In this document: positions 1 to 6,329 of the stretch, piece by piece | Position numbering within the stretch: position 1 is the first letter of the stretch | Layout of the letters: the number at the start of each line of letters is the position of its first letter | Assembly: GCA_027057815.1 (NCBI GenBank) | Contig: JALURD010000214.1 | Coordinates: 1 to 8,662, forward strand | Direction: 5' to 3' | DNA: 8,662 nt | Source: Acidilobaceae archaeon | GTDB taxonomy: Archaea > Thermoproteota > Thermoprotei_A > Sulfolobales > Acidilobaceae | Notes under the pieces: model-generated | The model's input: the letters and a program-made list of their open reading frames with translations, nothing else | What the model was told of the DNA's origin: nothing | Database searches by the model: none | Position numbers and translations under genes: made by a program

Positions 1-2072
1 CCTACCCACTTGTCGGGCGCGTAGATGCCCGAGGAAGCTGGCTGGCCTTCGTGGCGTTCGTGGAAGAAGCCCTCGGGGAGGACTATGTCGGAGAAGTAGG
101 CGGTCTCGTTCATGAATGGCGTCGAGTGTATGACCAGTTCGACCACGTCGGGGTTGCCTAGGAGCTTAGCCCAGAGTATGCCTCCCTGGTACGTCGCGAG
201 CGGGTTGACGACTCTGCTGAAGTGGAGGTACATCTTGTCGGGTATCGGGAAGCCTCTCTCTCTCCAGTAGCTCTTCCACTCCTCATCGTACCACTTGAAC
301 ACGTTGGGGTTGGTCGGGTCGTAGTGACCGAATGCCTGCTCCTCCGGGGATAGGACATACTCGTTCCAAATCCTCGGGCCGTAGAGGCTCTTCCCTTTCA
401 GCCTATGCGCCAGGCTTCCTTTCCACCCGTGGTAAACGTAGTTCATGTTGTGCCATGCAGATGTGCCCGTGCCCCCCTCCGTGCCGAAGGCTCCGGTGAG
501 AGCGACAGCTGCCAGGATTAAGGCCCTACCGGTCATCCAGCCGCCGTAGGTCTGTCCTGGCCCTCTCCACTGGTGTATTGATATCGCAGTACCCGCCCTG
601 GCTATCTCCCTGGCGACGGCCCTGATCAGCTCCGCCCCCCTCCTAATTTCGTCGCTCGAGGGCATCTGGGGTGGCGGCGTCCTGGCGTTGAGCCTCGTCA
701 CCCACGCGGCGTACTCTGGAGTAAAGTTAGAGAGGAACTCCCTGAGGAACGTCTTGAACCACTCGAAGGCCCTGTAGTAATCCCTGATAGCGTACCTGCC
801 ATCAGGGAGCCTCTCGTATATGTCGTCGGGCGGCGGGGTCTTGATGTAGCCCCTATCGAGCAGCCACCTAATTATCCCGTCCCTGTCCCTCACGAACCAG
901 TCCCAGTTCACCCAACGCCTCACGAAGTCCCAGTTCACCGCGCCCAGCTCGTTGACAAGCACGTTCGCCACGGCAAGCCATAGCACGGTTTCGGTGCCGG
1001 GCCACGTGGAGAGCCAGTAGTCCGCAAGAAGGTCGGTGTGGAAGTACTTCTCCCTAACCGATACGACCTTGGCCCCATTGAACCTCGCAATTGCAGCCCT
1101 GGGCCCGTGGCTCATGAGGTAGTGACCGGTGTCGCCGAGGATCCCCTTCCCGTGAAGGATCATCAGCTTTGCCTTGAAGTAGTCCGGGCTATTCCTGTCC
1201 TTATCAGTCCAGGTTGCGTTCGCAAGCCTCTGCCCGGCGCTGCATAAGTTGGTGTGGCTGTGGAATGAGTGCTGCTGCTCCCACTTCTTACCCCAGCCGC
1301 CGTGGGTCACCCAGCCCTGCTGAAGGGGCCTCCCCTCCATCCAGTAGACTGTCTTAGACGCCTCGGGCCTCCCTAGGACTATGTACTCGTAGATGCCCTT
1401 GGCCCAGTACTCGGCGGCGATCTCCAGGGACTCCTCGTAGGTTATCCTGATCCAGTTGTCGTCGCCTCTCTCGCCTATCCTCCTACCCGTCTTCGGGTCT
1501 ATCTTGGAGAGTATGAAGGTTATCCTGTCGGGGTTCGCTGCCGCAAGGGCGACTCCCTGGCCCTTGACGCAAAGGCCCCAGTTGTTCTTTACGAACGGAT
1601 TGACCATGACCTTCCTTACTAGGTTCGTGTCCTTGTCGATCCACGCTATATAGTGGCAGCTGGTCTCGCAGAAGCCGCAAACTCCGCCTGTGGCTATGAA
1701 GTACCTCTTCTCCCTCCTCCTCGGCCAGTCCTTGCCCTCGTACTCCTTCCAGTCGAGCCAGTTGCTGAACCACTTCGGCCTAACCCTCTTCAGCCCCTCA
1801 GGGGTCGACAGCTCCACCTCCTGAGCGCCAGGCGCCTCCACGACGTCGCCGGGCGGTGGGACCCTGTATAGCTCTGCATGGCCCCTGACCCTGCCGGTCT
1901 CGCCCCTAACCCATACCTTGCCCTCCTCTACCTCTCTCAAGACCTCGGCTGAGGCCCTCCTGAAGACCTTGGGTGTAGTGGCAAAGGCTGCCAGGACTGC
2001 ACCAAGCTTTATGAAGTCCCTCCTGGTAATCCTGGGGCCCTTAAGGCCCCCGAGGCTCTTCCCTAGGCTCAT
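1..2072 (-). CDS. Molybdopterin oxidoreductase catalytic subunit, DMSO reductase family (C-terminus cut by window edge)
   Basis: 690 residues are visible from an ATG at 2072; the C-terminal part, including the end of the cofactor-binding region, lies outside the window. The N-terminus carries a twin-arginine signal (TRRDFIK, residues 16-22, then a hydrophobic stretch ending near ASA at 40-42), so the protein is exported folded with its cofactor. A [4Fe-4S] motif follows: C132, C135, C139 and C168 (CX2CX3CX28C). The expected molybdenum-ligand region reads HSHTNLCSAG, making Cys277 the likely ligand. No histidine follows it, unlike the Cys/Sec-His pair of formate dehydrogenases. Later family signatures include LLADYWLSTWPGTE and ETAYFSDIVLPEGF. 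The gene is third in an operon, 12 bases after the cytochrome b stop, and its GGGGTGG ribosome site overlaps that stop. Known family members with a Cys ligand reduce thiosulfate, polysulfide, tetrathionate or arsenate. The family call is firm; the substrate is inferred only broadly. Confidence 0.93.
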   Translation of the reverse strand, partial: MSLGKSLGGLKGPRITRRDFIKLGAVLAAFATTPKVFRRASAEVLREVEEGKVWVRGETGRVRGHAELYRVPPPGDVVEAPGAQEVELSTPEGLKRVRPKWFSNWLDWKEYEGKDWPRRREKRYFIATGGVCGFCETSCHYIAWIDKDTNLVRKVMVNPFVKNNWGLCVKGQGVALAAANPDRITFILSKIDPKTGRRIGERGDDNWIRITYEESLEIAAEYWAKGIYEYIVLGRPEASKTVYWMEGRPLQQGWVTHGGWGKKWEQQHSFHSHTNLCSAGQRLANATWTDKDRNSPDYFKAKLMILHGKGILGDTGHYLMSHGPRAAIARFNGAKVVSVREKYFHTDLLADYWLSTWPGTETVLWLAVANVLVNELGAVNWDFVRRWVNWDWFVRDRDGIIRWLLDRGYIKTPPPDDIYERLPDGRYAIRDYYRAFEWFKTFLREFLSNFTPEYAAWVTRLNARTPPPQMPSSDEIRRGAELIRAVAREIARAGTAISIHQWRGPGQTYGGWMTGRALILAAVALTGAFGTEGGTGTSAWHNMNYVYHGWKGSLAHRLKGKSLYGPRIWNEYVLSPEEQAFGHYDPTNPNVFKWYDEEWKSYWRERGFPIPDKMYLHFSRVVNPLATYQGGILWAKLLGNPDVVELVIHSTPFMNETAYFSDIVLPEGFFHERHEGQPASSGIYAPDKWV

Positions 2073-2084
2073 ACTTAACCACCC

Positions 2085-2804
2085 CTACCCGCTCGACTCT
2101 TCCCTTGAGCCGAGGATCTCCTCGACGTAGGCCGGGTGGTGGTAGCGCCACCAGTGGAGCGGGACCCTGCCCCGGAAGAGGAACTGGCTCTTCAGCACAG
2201 GCCAGTTTATCGGGGCGACGGCCATCAGGAAGTGTATGGGGAGGGCTGCGAAGAACATGAACGCCCCTATCAAGTGTAGCAGAGACACGAGCCCCCTGAC
2301 GTAGTCGCTCATCAGCTTGACTGCGAACCACTTCTCTACAACTAGGAGGAGCCCGCTCGAGCCGACGAGTATCAGGCCCACGACCACAGTCCATATCCAT
2401 AGCTTCTGGAGTGGGTGATAAAAGCCCACCTTCGGCCTCTCCCTGGCCATGCCGAGCCTGTGCTTGATTATGCCCGAGAGGACCCTCAAGTCCTCCCTCG
2501 TAGGGAGGGCGAGCTTTATCGTATGGGGCCTCACCGAGGCGGCGAGCGCGATCACAACGCCCACAAGCATGAGTATCGGCCCGATGATGTCGTGGAGCCA
2601 GCTTATCAACTGCCTAGTAGGCGGGTTCGTGGGCAGGCCCAGGGCTCTGCCCCAGCCAGCGAATAGCTGGTCTTCCCCTATCTTGAAGAACAAGGCTAGA
2701 CCCGTCAGGAAGCATAGGGTCATGCCTAGAAATAGGAAGAAGTGGGCGACCTGCGTGATAGGCCTGAACCTCACGAGACCAGCTTCGCCCCTACTCGAAG
2801 CCAC
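2085..2804 (-). CDS. Di-heme cytochrome b membrane subunit (formate dehydrogenase gamma / cytochrome b561-like)
   Basis: A 239-residue integral membrane protein starting at a GTG (2804) with GGGGTG about 8 bases upstream. It has four hydrophobic segments, near residues 19-41, 73-91, 136-156 and 172-195. Histidines lie at H21 (QVAHFF), H71 (WLHDIIG), H177 (LLHLIG) and H191 (PIHF), the arrangement used by FdnI-type subunits to hold two b hemes. The YHPLQKLW stretch at 129-136 matches the family's conserved Y-N/H-P-x-Q-K-x-W loop. In this family the subunit anchors the Fe-S and molybdenum subunits and passes electrons between the quinone pool and the Fe-S chain. It begins 14 bases after the ferredoxin subunit and ends 12 bases before the catalytic subunit, so the three genes are almost certainly co-transcribed. 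The length is close to that of FdnI (about 217 residues). Confidence 0.9.
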   Translation of the reverse strand: MASSRGEAGLVRFRPITQVAHFFLFLGMTLCFLTGLALFFKIGEDQLFAGWGRALGLPTNPPTRQLISWLHDIIGPILMLVGVVIALAASVRPHTIKLALPTREDLRVLSGIIKHRLGMARERPKVGFYHPLQKLWIWTVVVGLILVGSSGLLLVVEKWFAVKLMSDYVRGLVSLLHLIGAFMFFAALPIHFLMAVAPINWPVLKSQFLFRGRVPLHWWRYHHPAYVEEILGSREESSG

Positions 2805-2818
2805 GACTGCTACACCCC

Positions 2819-3706
2819 CTACTCGGCTGGGGGCCTAACGTAGGCGGTCCAGGCGGTGATTGCTCCAAGTATGATGAGGAGCGCGATGGCAGCCTGGGCC
2901 AGCCCGCTCCTAGTCTTCGCTACCACCTCGCTCAGCCTGGCGACCGATGGATCCTTGGTCAGCCTGATGCTTGCCCACATGCCTACGGCGCTGGGCTCCG
3001 GGTCGTAGGCGTCGATTGCTCCGGGCTGGACCCTAGGGTCAGCGTTGGGGTTCCATTTGGAGACGTCCAGCTCCCTGTCGACGAGTGCTGACTCCCATGC
3101 CGACGGCTCGACCCTCTTCCTAAAGGCTCCGGCGTCCGTCGATATCGGCCTAAAGATGCCGAGGGGAGCGAAGAAGAGTCTCGGCTTAACCACCTCAGCG
3201 ACCTTCCCCACAGGCTTGATCTTGCCCTCCCTGTAGAGCTTGCCTATTAGAGAGTTGGGATCGTCCAGATCGCCAAATATCCGGGCACCGGTGGGGCACG
3301 CAGCCACGCAGGCTGGCTCGAGGCCCTTCTCCAGAAGGTGCTCGCAGAACGTGCACTTGTCAGCCTTCCCAGTCCTCGGGTCAATGTAGACGGCATTGTA
3401 GGGGCAGGCCCTCGTGCAAGCCCTGCACCCTATGCAGAGGTCCTTGTCCAGCGCTACTATACCACCTTCGGTGTGGTAGAGGGCTCCTGTGGGGCATGAG
3501 TTCACGCAGGGAGCGTTTTCGCAGTGGTTACACTGGGGCAGGTGGAGGAAGAAGCCGGTTATGTTCGGGTAGGTACCCTCATAGACCTCTGTGATGAAGA
3601 GCCTCCACTTACCCAGCGGTACGTCGAACTCCTGCTTGCACGCTACAACGCAAGCCCAGCACAGCATGCACAAGTCCTCAATGGTTGCCATGGCGTATCT
3701 AGTCAA
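2819..3706 (-). CDS. Four-cluster [4Fe-4S] ferredoxin subunit with C-terminal membrane anchor
   Basis: 295 residues with 16 cysteines in four complete [4Fe-4S] sets: C13/16/19/23, C59/62/67/71, C91/94/97/101 and C118/121/133/137. This is the DmsB/FdnH/HybA-type electron wire between the molybdenum subunit and the cytochrome b. There is no signal peptide, so it probably leaves the cell with the Tat-bearing partner. A single hydrophobic helix near residues 268-290 (AQAAIALLIILG) anchors it, as in FdnH. The start is taken as TTG at 3706: GGTGGG sits 6 bases upstream, and the resulting N-terminus MTRYAMATIEDLCMLC resembles the family's usual RYxMxIDLxxCxGC. An ATG at 3691 is possible but is about 20 bases from that site. 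The gene is first in the operon, directly downstream of the divergent promoter region. Confidence 0.93.
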   Translation of the reverse strand: MTRYAMATIEDLCMLCWACVVACKQEFDVPLGKWRLFITEVYEGTYPNITGFFLHLPQCNHCENAPCVNSCPTGALYHTEGGIVALDKDLCIGCRACTRACPYNAVYIDPRTGKADKCTFCEHLLEKGLEPACVAACPTGARIFGDLDDPNSLIGKLYREGKIKPVGKVAEVVKPRLFFAPLGIFRPISTDAGAFRKRVEPSAWESALVDRELDVSKWNPNADPRVQPGAIDAYDPEPSAVGMWASIRLTKDPSVARLSEVVAKTRSGLAQAAIALLIILGAITAWTAYVRPPAE

Positions 3707-3712
3707 TACATG

Positions 3713-3718
3713 CCCACC
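3713..3718 (-). promoter_or_regulatory. Shine-Dalgarno site that decides the TTG start of the ferredoxin subunit
   Basis: GGTGGG read on the minus strand, 6 bases before the TTG at 3706-3704. The competing ATG at 3691 lacks a site at normal distance. Confidence 0.6.
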
Positions 3719-3750
3719 CAGTTCCCACCATGTAATCGTTAAGTGATTAT

Positions 3751-3760
3751 AATATTAAAA
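3751..3760 (-). promoter_or_regulatory. TATA-like box of the molybdoenzyme operon
   Basis: Minus-strand TTTTAATATT lies in the most AT-rich stretch of the window. A start about 25 bases downstream would fall near 3728-3732, giving a leader of roughly 22-26 bases that contains the GGTGGG site. Position and composition support it, but no start site is proven. Confidence 0.5.
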
Positions 3761-3775
3761 CATTGTTTAACTTAA

Positions 3776-3858
3776 AACGTGCAGAGTATTCCACATTGCA
3801 TGGTGAGCAGATTAAACTAGTAAGCATGAACATGGGAGACATGGGCTTCTAAACGAAT
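3776..3858. other. Central part of the divergent intergenic region with CATG-containing direct repeat
   Basis: This is non-coding sequence between the two divergent transcription units. It holds a direct repeat ACATGGG at 3830-3836 and 3839-3845, with another CATG at 3825. Such short repeats between divergent promoters could be binding sites for a regulator, but no known operator is recognisable and chance cannot be excluded. Confidence 0.35.
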
Positions 3859-3859
3859 G

Positions 3860-3895
3860 TTTAATAGTATTCAATAGTATACTAACTCTGTATAC
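3860..3895 (+). promoter_or_regulatory. Promoter and possible operator of the winged-helix gene cluster
   Basis: A TATA-like TTTAATA at 3860-3866 would place a transcript start near 3888-3892, with a leader of about 45 bases to the TTG at 3934. AATAGTAT occurs twice at exactly one helical turn (3863-3870 and 3873-3880). The self-complementary GTATAC occurs twice (3877-3882 and 3890-3895) across the expected start. This arrangement would suit autoregulation by the first gene product, which is an inference. Confidence 0.45.
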
Positions 3896-3933
3896 AAGGA
3901 GAAGGGTGCGGCTCCGGGCCAGGTGCACCCATC

Positions 3934-4770
3934 TTGCCAGTCCTGGAAAAAGGGGAGGAGGCACCGGCCTCGAGGTTGACGGCACTAGTGGCTAGTGTGT
4001 GGAGTCCGCTGGTGCCACCGCTTGATGAGGCTAGCCTGAGACTCCTCAAGGTTTACGCCCTACTTGACAGACCAATCAGCTTGTACAGGGCGGCCAAACT
4101 GGCTGACATGAGCTTCAGCCTGGCGTACAAGAAGGGATCCGCCCTTAGGGGGCTGAGGCTCTTAGATACTGTGGATGGGTCAAACTACCACATAACCGTA
4201 AAAGGGTGCATAGCAGCCCTCTCCAGGGCTGGTTTCACGCATGGGGAATTTCTCAGGTGCATCAGGAGGGTCTGGCCGATATCCTCAGGCGACCTGAGCG
4301 ACGAGGAGCTTCTATCATTCCTTTACGTTCTCGGAATTGTGATGGCCAGAAGAGGGCTGGACATCACTAAGGCCACGATATGCGGGTTCGACGAGTCCTC
4401 AATACAGGTCTTCAAGGTGTACCTGAACGACGTAGTGGCTAGGGTGCTACTGGGGAGGAGGGTGACCGAGGCGGTCGAGGATCTCGCGAGGCGGTGGAGT
4501 GTAGAACCTAGGATAATCCTCAATGCCCTGAGAGCAGCCATTAAGGGGGTCCTCTCATTCATACCGCCAACGCTCGTTACGGAGAGCCACAAGATACTAG
4601 CCACACTCAACGGGGGCGCTCCGAGGCCTATTGCAGTGGTTTGCAATAGGAGGGGGTGCATGTACTACGAGGAAACCCTCGGCCTGACATGCCCCTCTAT
4701 TTCGAGAGAACTCTCTAGGGCAGTCCATGGCAGAGCATACGCCAACGACGCTGCAGATGACACGGGGTGA
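3934..4770 (+). CDS. Winged-helix DNA-binding protein with C-terminal cysteine cluster (putative regulator)
   Basis: 278 residues from a TTG start; GGTG at 3922-3925 is 8 bases upstream and no ATG lies nearby in frame. Residues about 35-97 have the pattern of a winged helix-turn-helix: helix LRLLKVYALLD, helix SLYRAAKLADM, likely recognition helix FSLAYKKGSALRGL, then a short wing ending NYHITVKGC. The remainder is mostly helical, with no membrane segment. Near the end are C237, C242 and C253 (CX4CX10C), which could bind a metal or Fe-S centre or sense redox state. No ligand is evident. It is first in a three-gene cluster and divergent from the molybdoenzyme operon, a common place for a regulator of that operon. 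The DNA-binding role is inferred from fold pattern only, and I do not recognise a named family. Confidence 0.68.
   Translation: MPVLEKGEEAPASRLTALVASVWSPLVPPLDEASLRLLKVYALLDRPISLYRAAKLADMSFSLAYKKGSALRGLRLLDTVDGSNYHITVKGCIAALSRAGFTHGEFLRCIRRVWPISSGDLSDEELLSFLYVLGIVMARRGLDITKATICGFDESSIQVFKVYLNDVVARVLLGRRVTEAVEDLARRWSVEPRIILNALRAAIKGVLSFIPPTLVTESHKILATLNGGAPRPIAVVCNRRGCMYYEETLGLTCPSISRELSRAVHGRAYANDAADDTG
4764..4770 (+). promoter_or_regulatory. Shine-Dalgarno site overlapping the regulator's stop codon
   Basis: GGGGTGA includes the TGA stop of the upstream gene and lies 9 bases before the TTG start at 4780. This suggests coupled translation of the two genes and supports TTG as the start of the second. 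Confidence 0.5.
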
Positions 4771-4779
4771 GCCCTGCCT

Positions 4780-5847
4780 TTGAGGACTGGCCAGCCAGGC
4801 TTTGCCGTGCGCGGGGTAGTCAACCTGATATCCGCCTTCCCCCAGCTCGCCAGTGCCATCCTGATAGACAGGTATGCATTCTCGCCGAGCGTTGAACTAG
4901 AAATCAGGGGGTGGCCGAGGGAGGTCGGAGAGGCCGCGAGGAGGGTGAATGAGTCCCTCGACTGGGCTCTCCTAGAAGGAATACTCAGCTCTGCCTCAAG
5001 GGGGCTCCTGAGCGATAGCTACGCCTACACGCTCTACCATGACGCCGCCACCGGGGCGGTTAAGCCGTCAATCCTCTACAACTACCTCTCACTACTCTTC
5101 GACATAGGAGGGGAGCTGTACAGGTTCGTGTGGTGCGTGGAAGCAAGCCTGGCCAGGGCTGCCGCTGGTCTCGTAGGCGGCAGCCTGGAGGAGCTGAGGC
5201 GCGTCGACGCACTCTTTATACACGTCCTACAGGGACCTGTAGATGAGGATGAGCCCGAGGGGGCTGAGCTAGAATACTACGCCTGCACCCCTTCATGGGC
5301 CAGCCGCGCGCTCGGCTTGCTTGAGAAGCTCGCAACAGCAGCCCCAGGTATCGGCGACCCTGCTCCTACCCTCTCCAGGCTCAGGTCGTTGGATCCCGCG
5401 ACGTACCTGCTCTTGAGGATGGCGGCGTACATTCCCCTGAACAGGGCCTTCACATGCCTCCGTGTGCTACTCGGAGGATCCTGGGGATTCTCCAGGGTTG
5501 AGGGCTTACTGGAGCCCGTTGGGGCCATGGCTGTGTTCAACTACTCCGCCCGGCCCAGGCTGAGGGTTGCGATAGAGACTGTGGAGTCAGGCGAGGTAGT
5601 CATGCGGGGATCCCGCTGGAGGCCCGACCTTGGCGCGGCTGTGGACGACTCGGGAGTACTCACGACATCCTGGGAAGGGGTAGCCACTCTACTCTGCGGC
5701 GGCTTCGAGGGCGAGTTGAGGGTTGTAGGCGACCCTCCGTTCGAGCCCAGCGCGCTCAACGGGCTCGGAGCAGTCGTCGAGAGGTCCGGGAGCGATTACA
5801 GGGTGATGGCACATGGTGGGGGCGAGGAGCGTCCACGTGGCGATTAA
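4780..5847 (+). CDS. Unrecognised 355-residue protein, helical with a beta-rich C-terminal part
   Basis: I do not recognise this protein. It starts at a TTG nine bases after the regulator's TGA, with a ribosome site overlapping that stop. Residues about 1-245 look mainly alpha-helical, with hydrophobic helices (for example near ILYNYLSLLFDIGGEL and TYLLLRMAAYIPLNRAF) that are probably packed in a globular core rather than in a membrane. Residues about 255-345 look beta-rich (RLRVAIETV, GEVVMRG, GVATLLCGGFEGELRVVG). There is no signal peptide, nucleotide-binding loop or zinc motif that I can see. It lacks the motifs I know for TorD-type chaperones, although a chaperone or assembly role for the neighbouring enzyme would fit the context. 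The last residues, overlapping the next gene, are low in complexity (HGGGEERPRGD). Coding potential is supported by length, composition and tight spacing. Confidence 0.75.
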   Translation: MRTGQPGFAVRGVVNLISAFPQLASAILIDRYAFSPSVELEIRGWPREVGEAARRVNESLDWALLEGILSSASRGLLSDSYAYTLYHDAATGAVKPSILYNYLSLLFDIGGELYRFVWCVEASLARAAAGLVGGSLEELRRVDALFIHVLQGPVDEDEPEGAELEYYACTPSWASRALGLLEKLATAAPGIGDPAPTLSRLRSLDPATYLLLRMAAYIPLNRAFTCLRVLLGGSWGFSRVEGLLEPVGAMAVFNYSARPRLRVAIETVESGEVVMRGSRWRPDLGAAVDDSGVLTTSWEGVATLLCGGFEGELRVVGDPPFEPSALNGLGAVVERSGSDYRVMAHGGGEERPRGD

Positions 5848-6181
5848 GAGGGTGGCCAGGAGGCTGGCCAGGCCAGCAAGGGCCGGCGTCTATATCTCCA
5901 TACCGGACATGGTCAGAGTTGCAGGGGAGATAGACGTCCCACTACCAGTCCGGCAGGATAGGGAGTGGGTCGCCGAGGAGCTCCTCAAGGCTGCCCTCGA
6001 CTACGGCAAACTCAGGGAAGCCTGCGACGCCCTCATATCCCTTGTCAAGGAGAGAATAGCAGAGGCCGAGGAGCTAGCGAGAACGTACGCCGGGGCCGAG
6101 GACCTGCTCAAGCCATACATTCAAGCCGCCCACGAGACAATCGAGGAACTCGAGAGACTCAAAGAGAGGGCTAGCAGTTAA
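5813..6181 (+). CDS. Unrecognised 122-residue helical protein
   Basis: Starts at an ATG five bases after GGGTGAT (5801-5807) and overlaps the previous gene by 35 bases in another frame, so the two are very probably translated together. The N-terminus is basic (residues 1-24, with eight Arg/Lys). A short strand-like segment follows (AGVYISIPDMVRVAGEIDVPLPV, about 24-46). From about 50 to the end the sequence is helical and rich in Glu, Lys, Arg and Leu (KERIAEAEELARTY, ETIEELERLKERA), with heptad-like spacing that could form a coiled coil. No catalytic motif is visible. It may be a small partner of the 355-residue protein. It is the last gene before a GC-rich spacer and pyrB, so it probably ends the transcription unit. 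Function unknown. Confidence 0.7.
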   Translation: MVGARSVHVAIKRVARRLARPARAGVYISIPDMVRVAGEIDVPLPVRQDREWVAEELLKAALDYGKLREACDALISLVKERIAEAEELARTYAGAEDLLKPYIQAAHETIEELERLKERASS

Positions 6182-6290
6182 GGTCAGGCCGCGCCCTAAC
6201 GTGTGGCCTGCCGCCAGAATCCCTGTGGGGACCCCCGGGAATAGTTCCTGGTAGGCCTCGGAGGCAGCCCGCGGGGGCGGGCTAGCCCCC
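6182..6290. repeat. GC-rich spacer upstream of pyrB with several short inverted repeats
   Basis: No gene seen. Dyads in order: CAGGCC/GGCCTG (6185-6190/6205-6210), GGGG-A-CCCC (6227-6235), GGAA/TTCC (6238-6241/6245-6248), GCCTC-G-GAGGC (6255-6265), and the strongest, AGCCCGC-GGGG-GCGGGCT (6266-6283), a perfect seven-pair stem with a four-base loop. No T-run follows, so a simple intrinsic terminator is not supported. The last dyad abuts the putative pyrB TATA box and could be a regulator site or an RNA 3' end structure for the upstream genes. High GC makes some dyads expected by chance. Confidence 0.5.
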
Positions 6291-6297
6291 ATTTAAG
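6291..6297 (+). promoter_or_regulatory. TATA-like box of pyrB-pyrI
   Basis: ATTTAAG is the only AT-rich element in an otherwise very GC-rich spacer. A start about 25 bases downstream, near 6317-6320, would leave a very short leader with GGAGGG just before the TTG at 6330. No purine-rich BRE is obvious upstream, so confidence is moderate. Confidence 0.45.
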
Positions 6298-6318
6298 CCC
6301 CTCCCTGTCCTAGGGCTG

Positions 6319-6324
6319 GGAGGG
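6319..6324 (+). promoter_or_regulatory. Shine-Dalgarno site supporting the TTG start of pyrB
   Basis: GGAGGG lies 5 bases before the TTG at 6330. There is no in-frame ATG upstream, and the next in-frame ATG falls beyond the carbamoyl-phosphate motif. Confidence 0.6.
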
Positions 6325-6329
6325 TTGCT

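Noticed and set aside
1242..1244. Catalytic subunit as a formate dehydrogenase.
   Set aside because: The cysteine ligand is followed by Ser-Ala-Gly rather than the His needed in formate dehydrogenases.
1038..1247. Open frames opposite the molybdopterin gene (for example 1038-1247, 1653-1871, 1918-2130 plus).
   Set aside because: They are antisense to a gene with clear family motifs, lack ribosome sites and encode proline/arginine-rich nonsense.
4780..5847. 355-residue protein as a TorD-type molybdoenzyme chaperone.
   Set aside because: It is too long, has a beta-rich C-terminal part and lacks the TorD motifs I know; only the gene context favours it.
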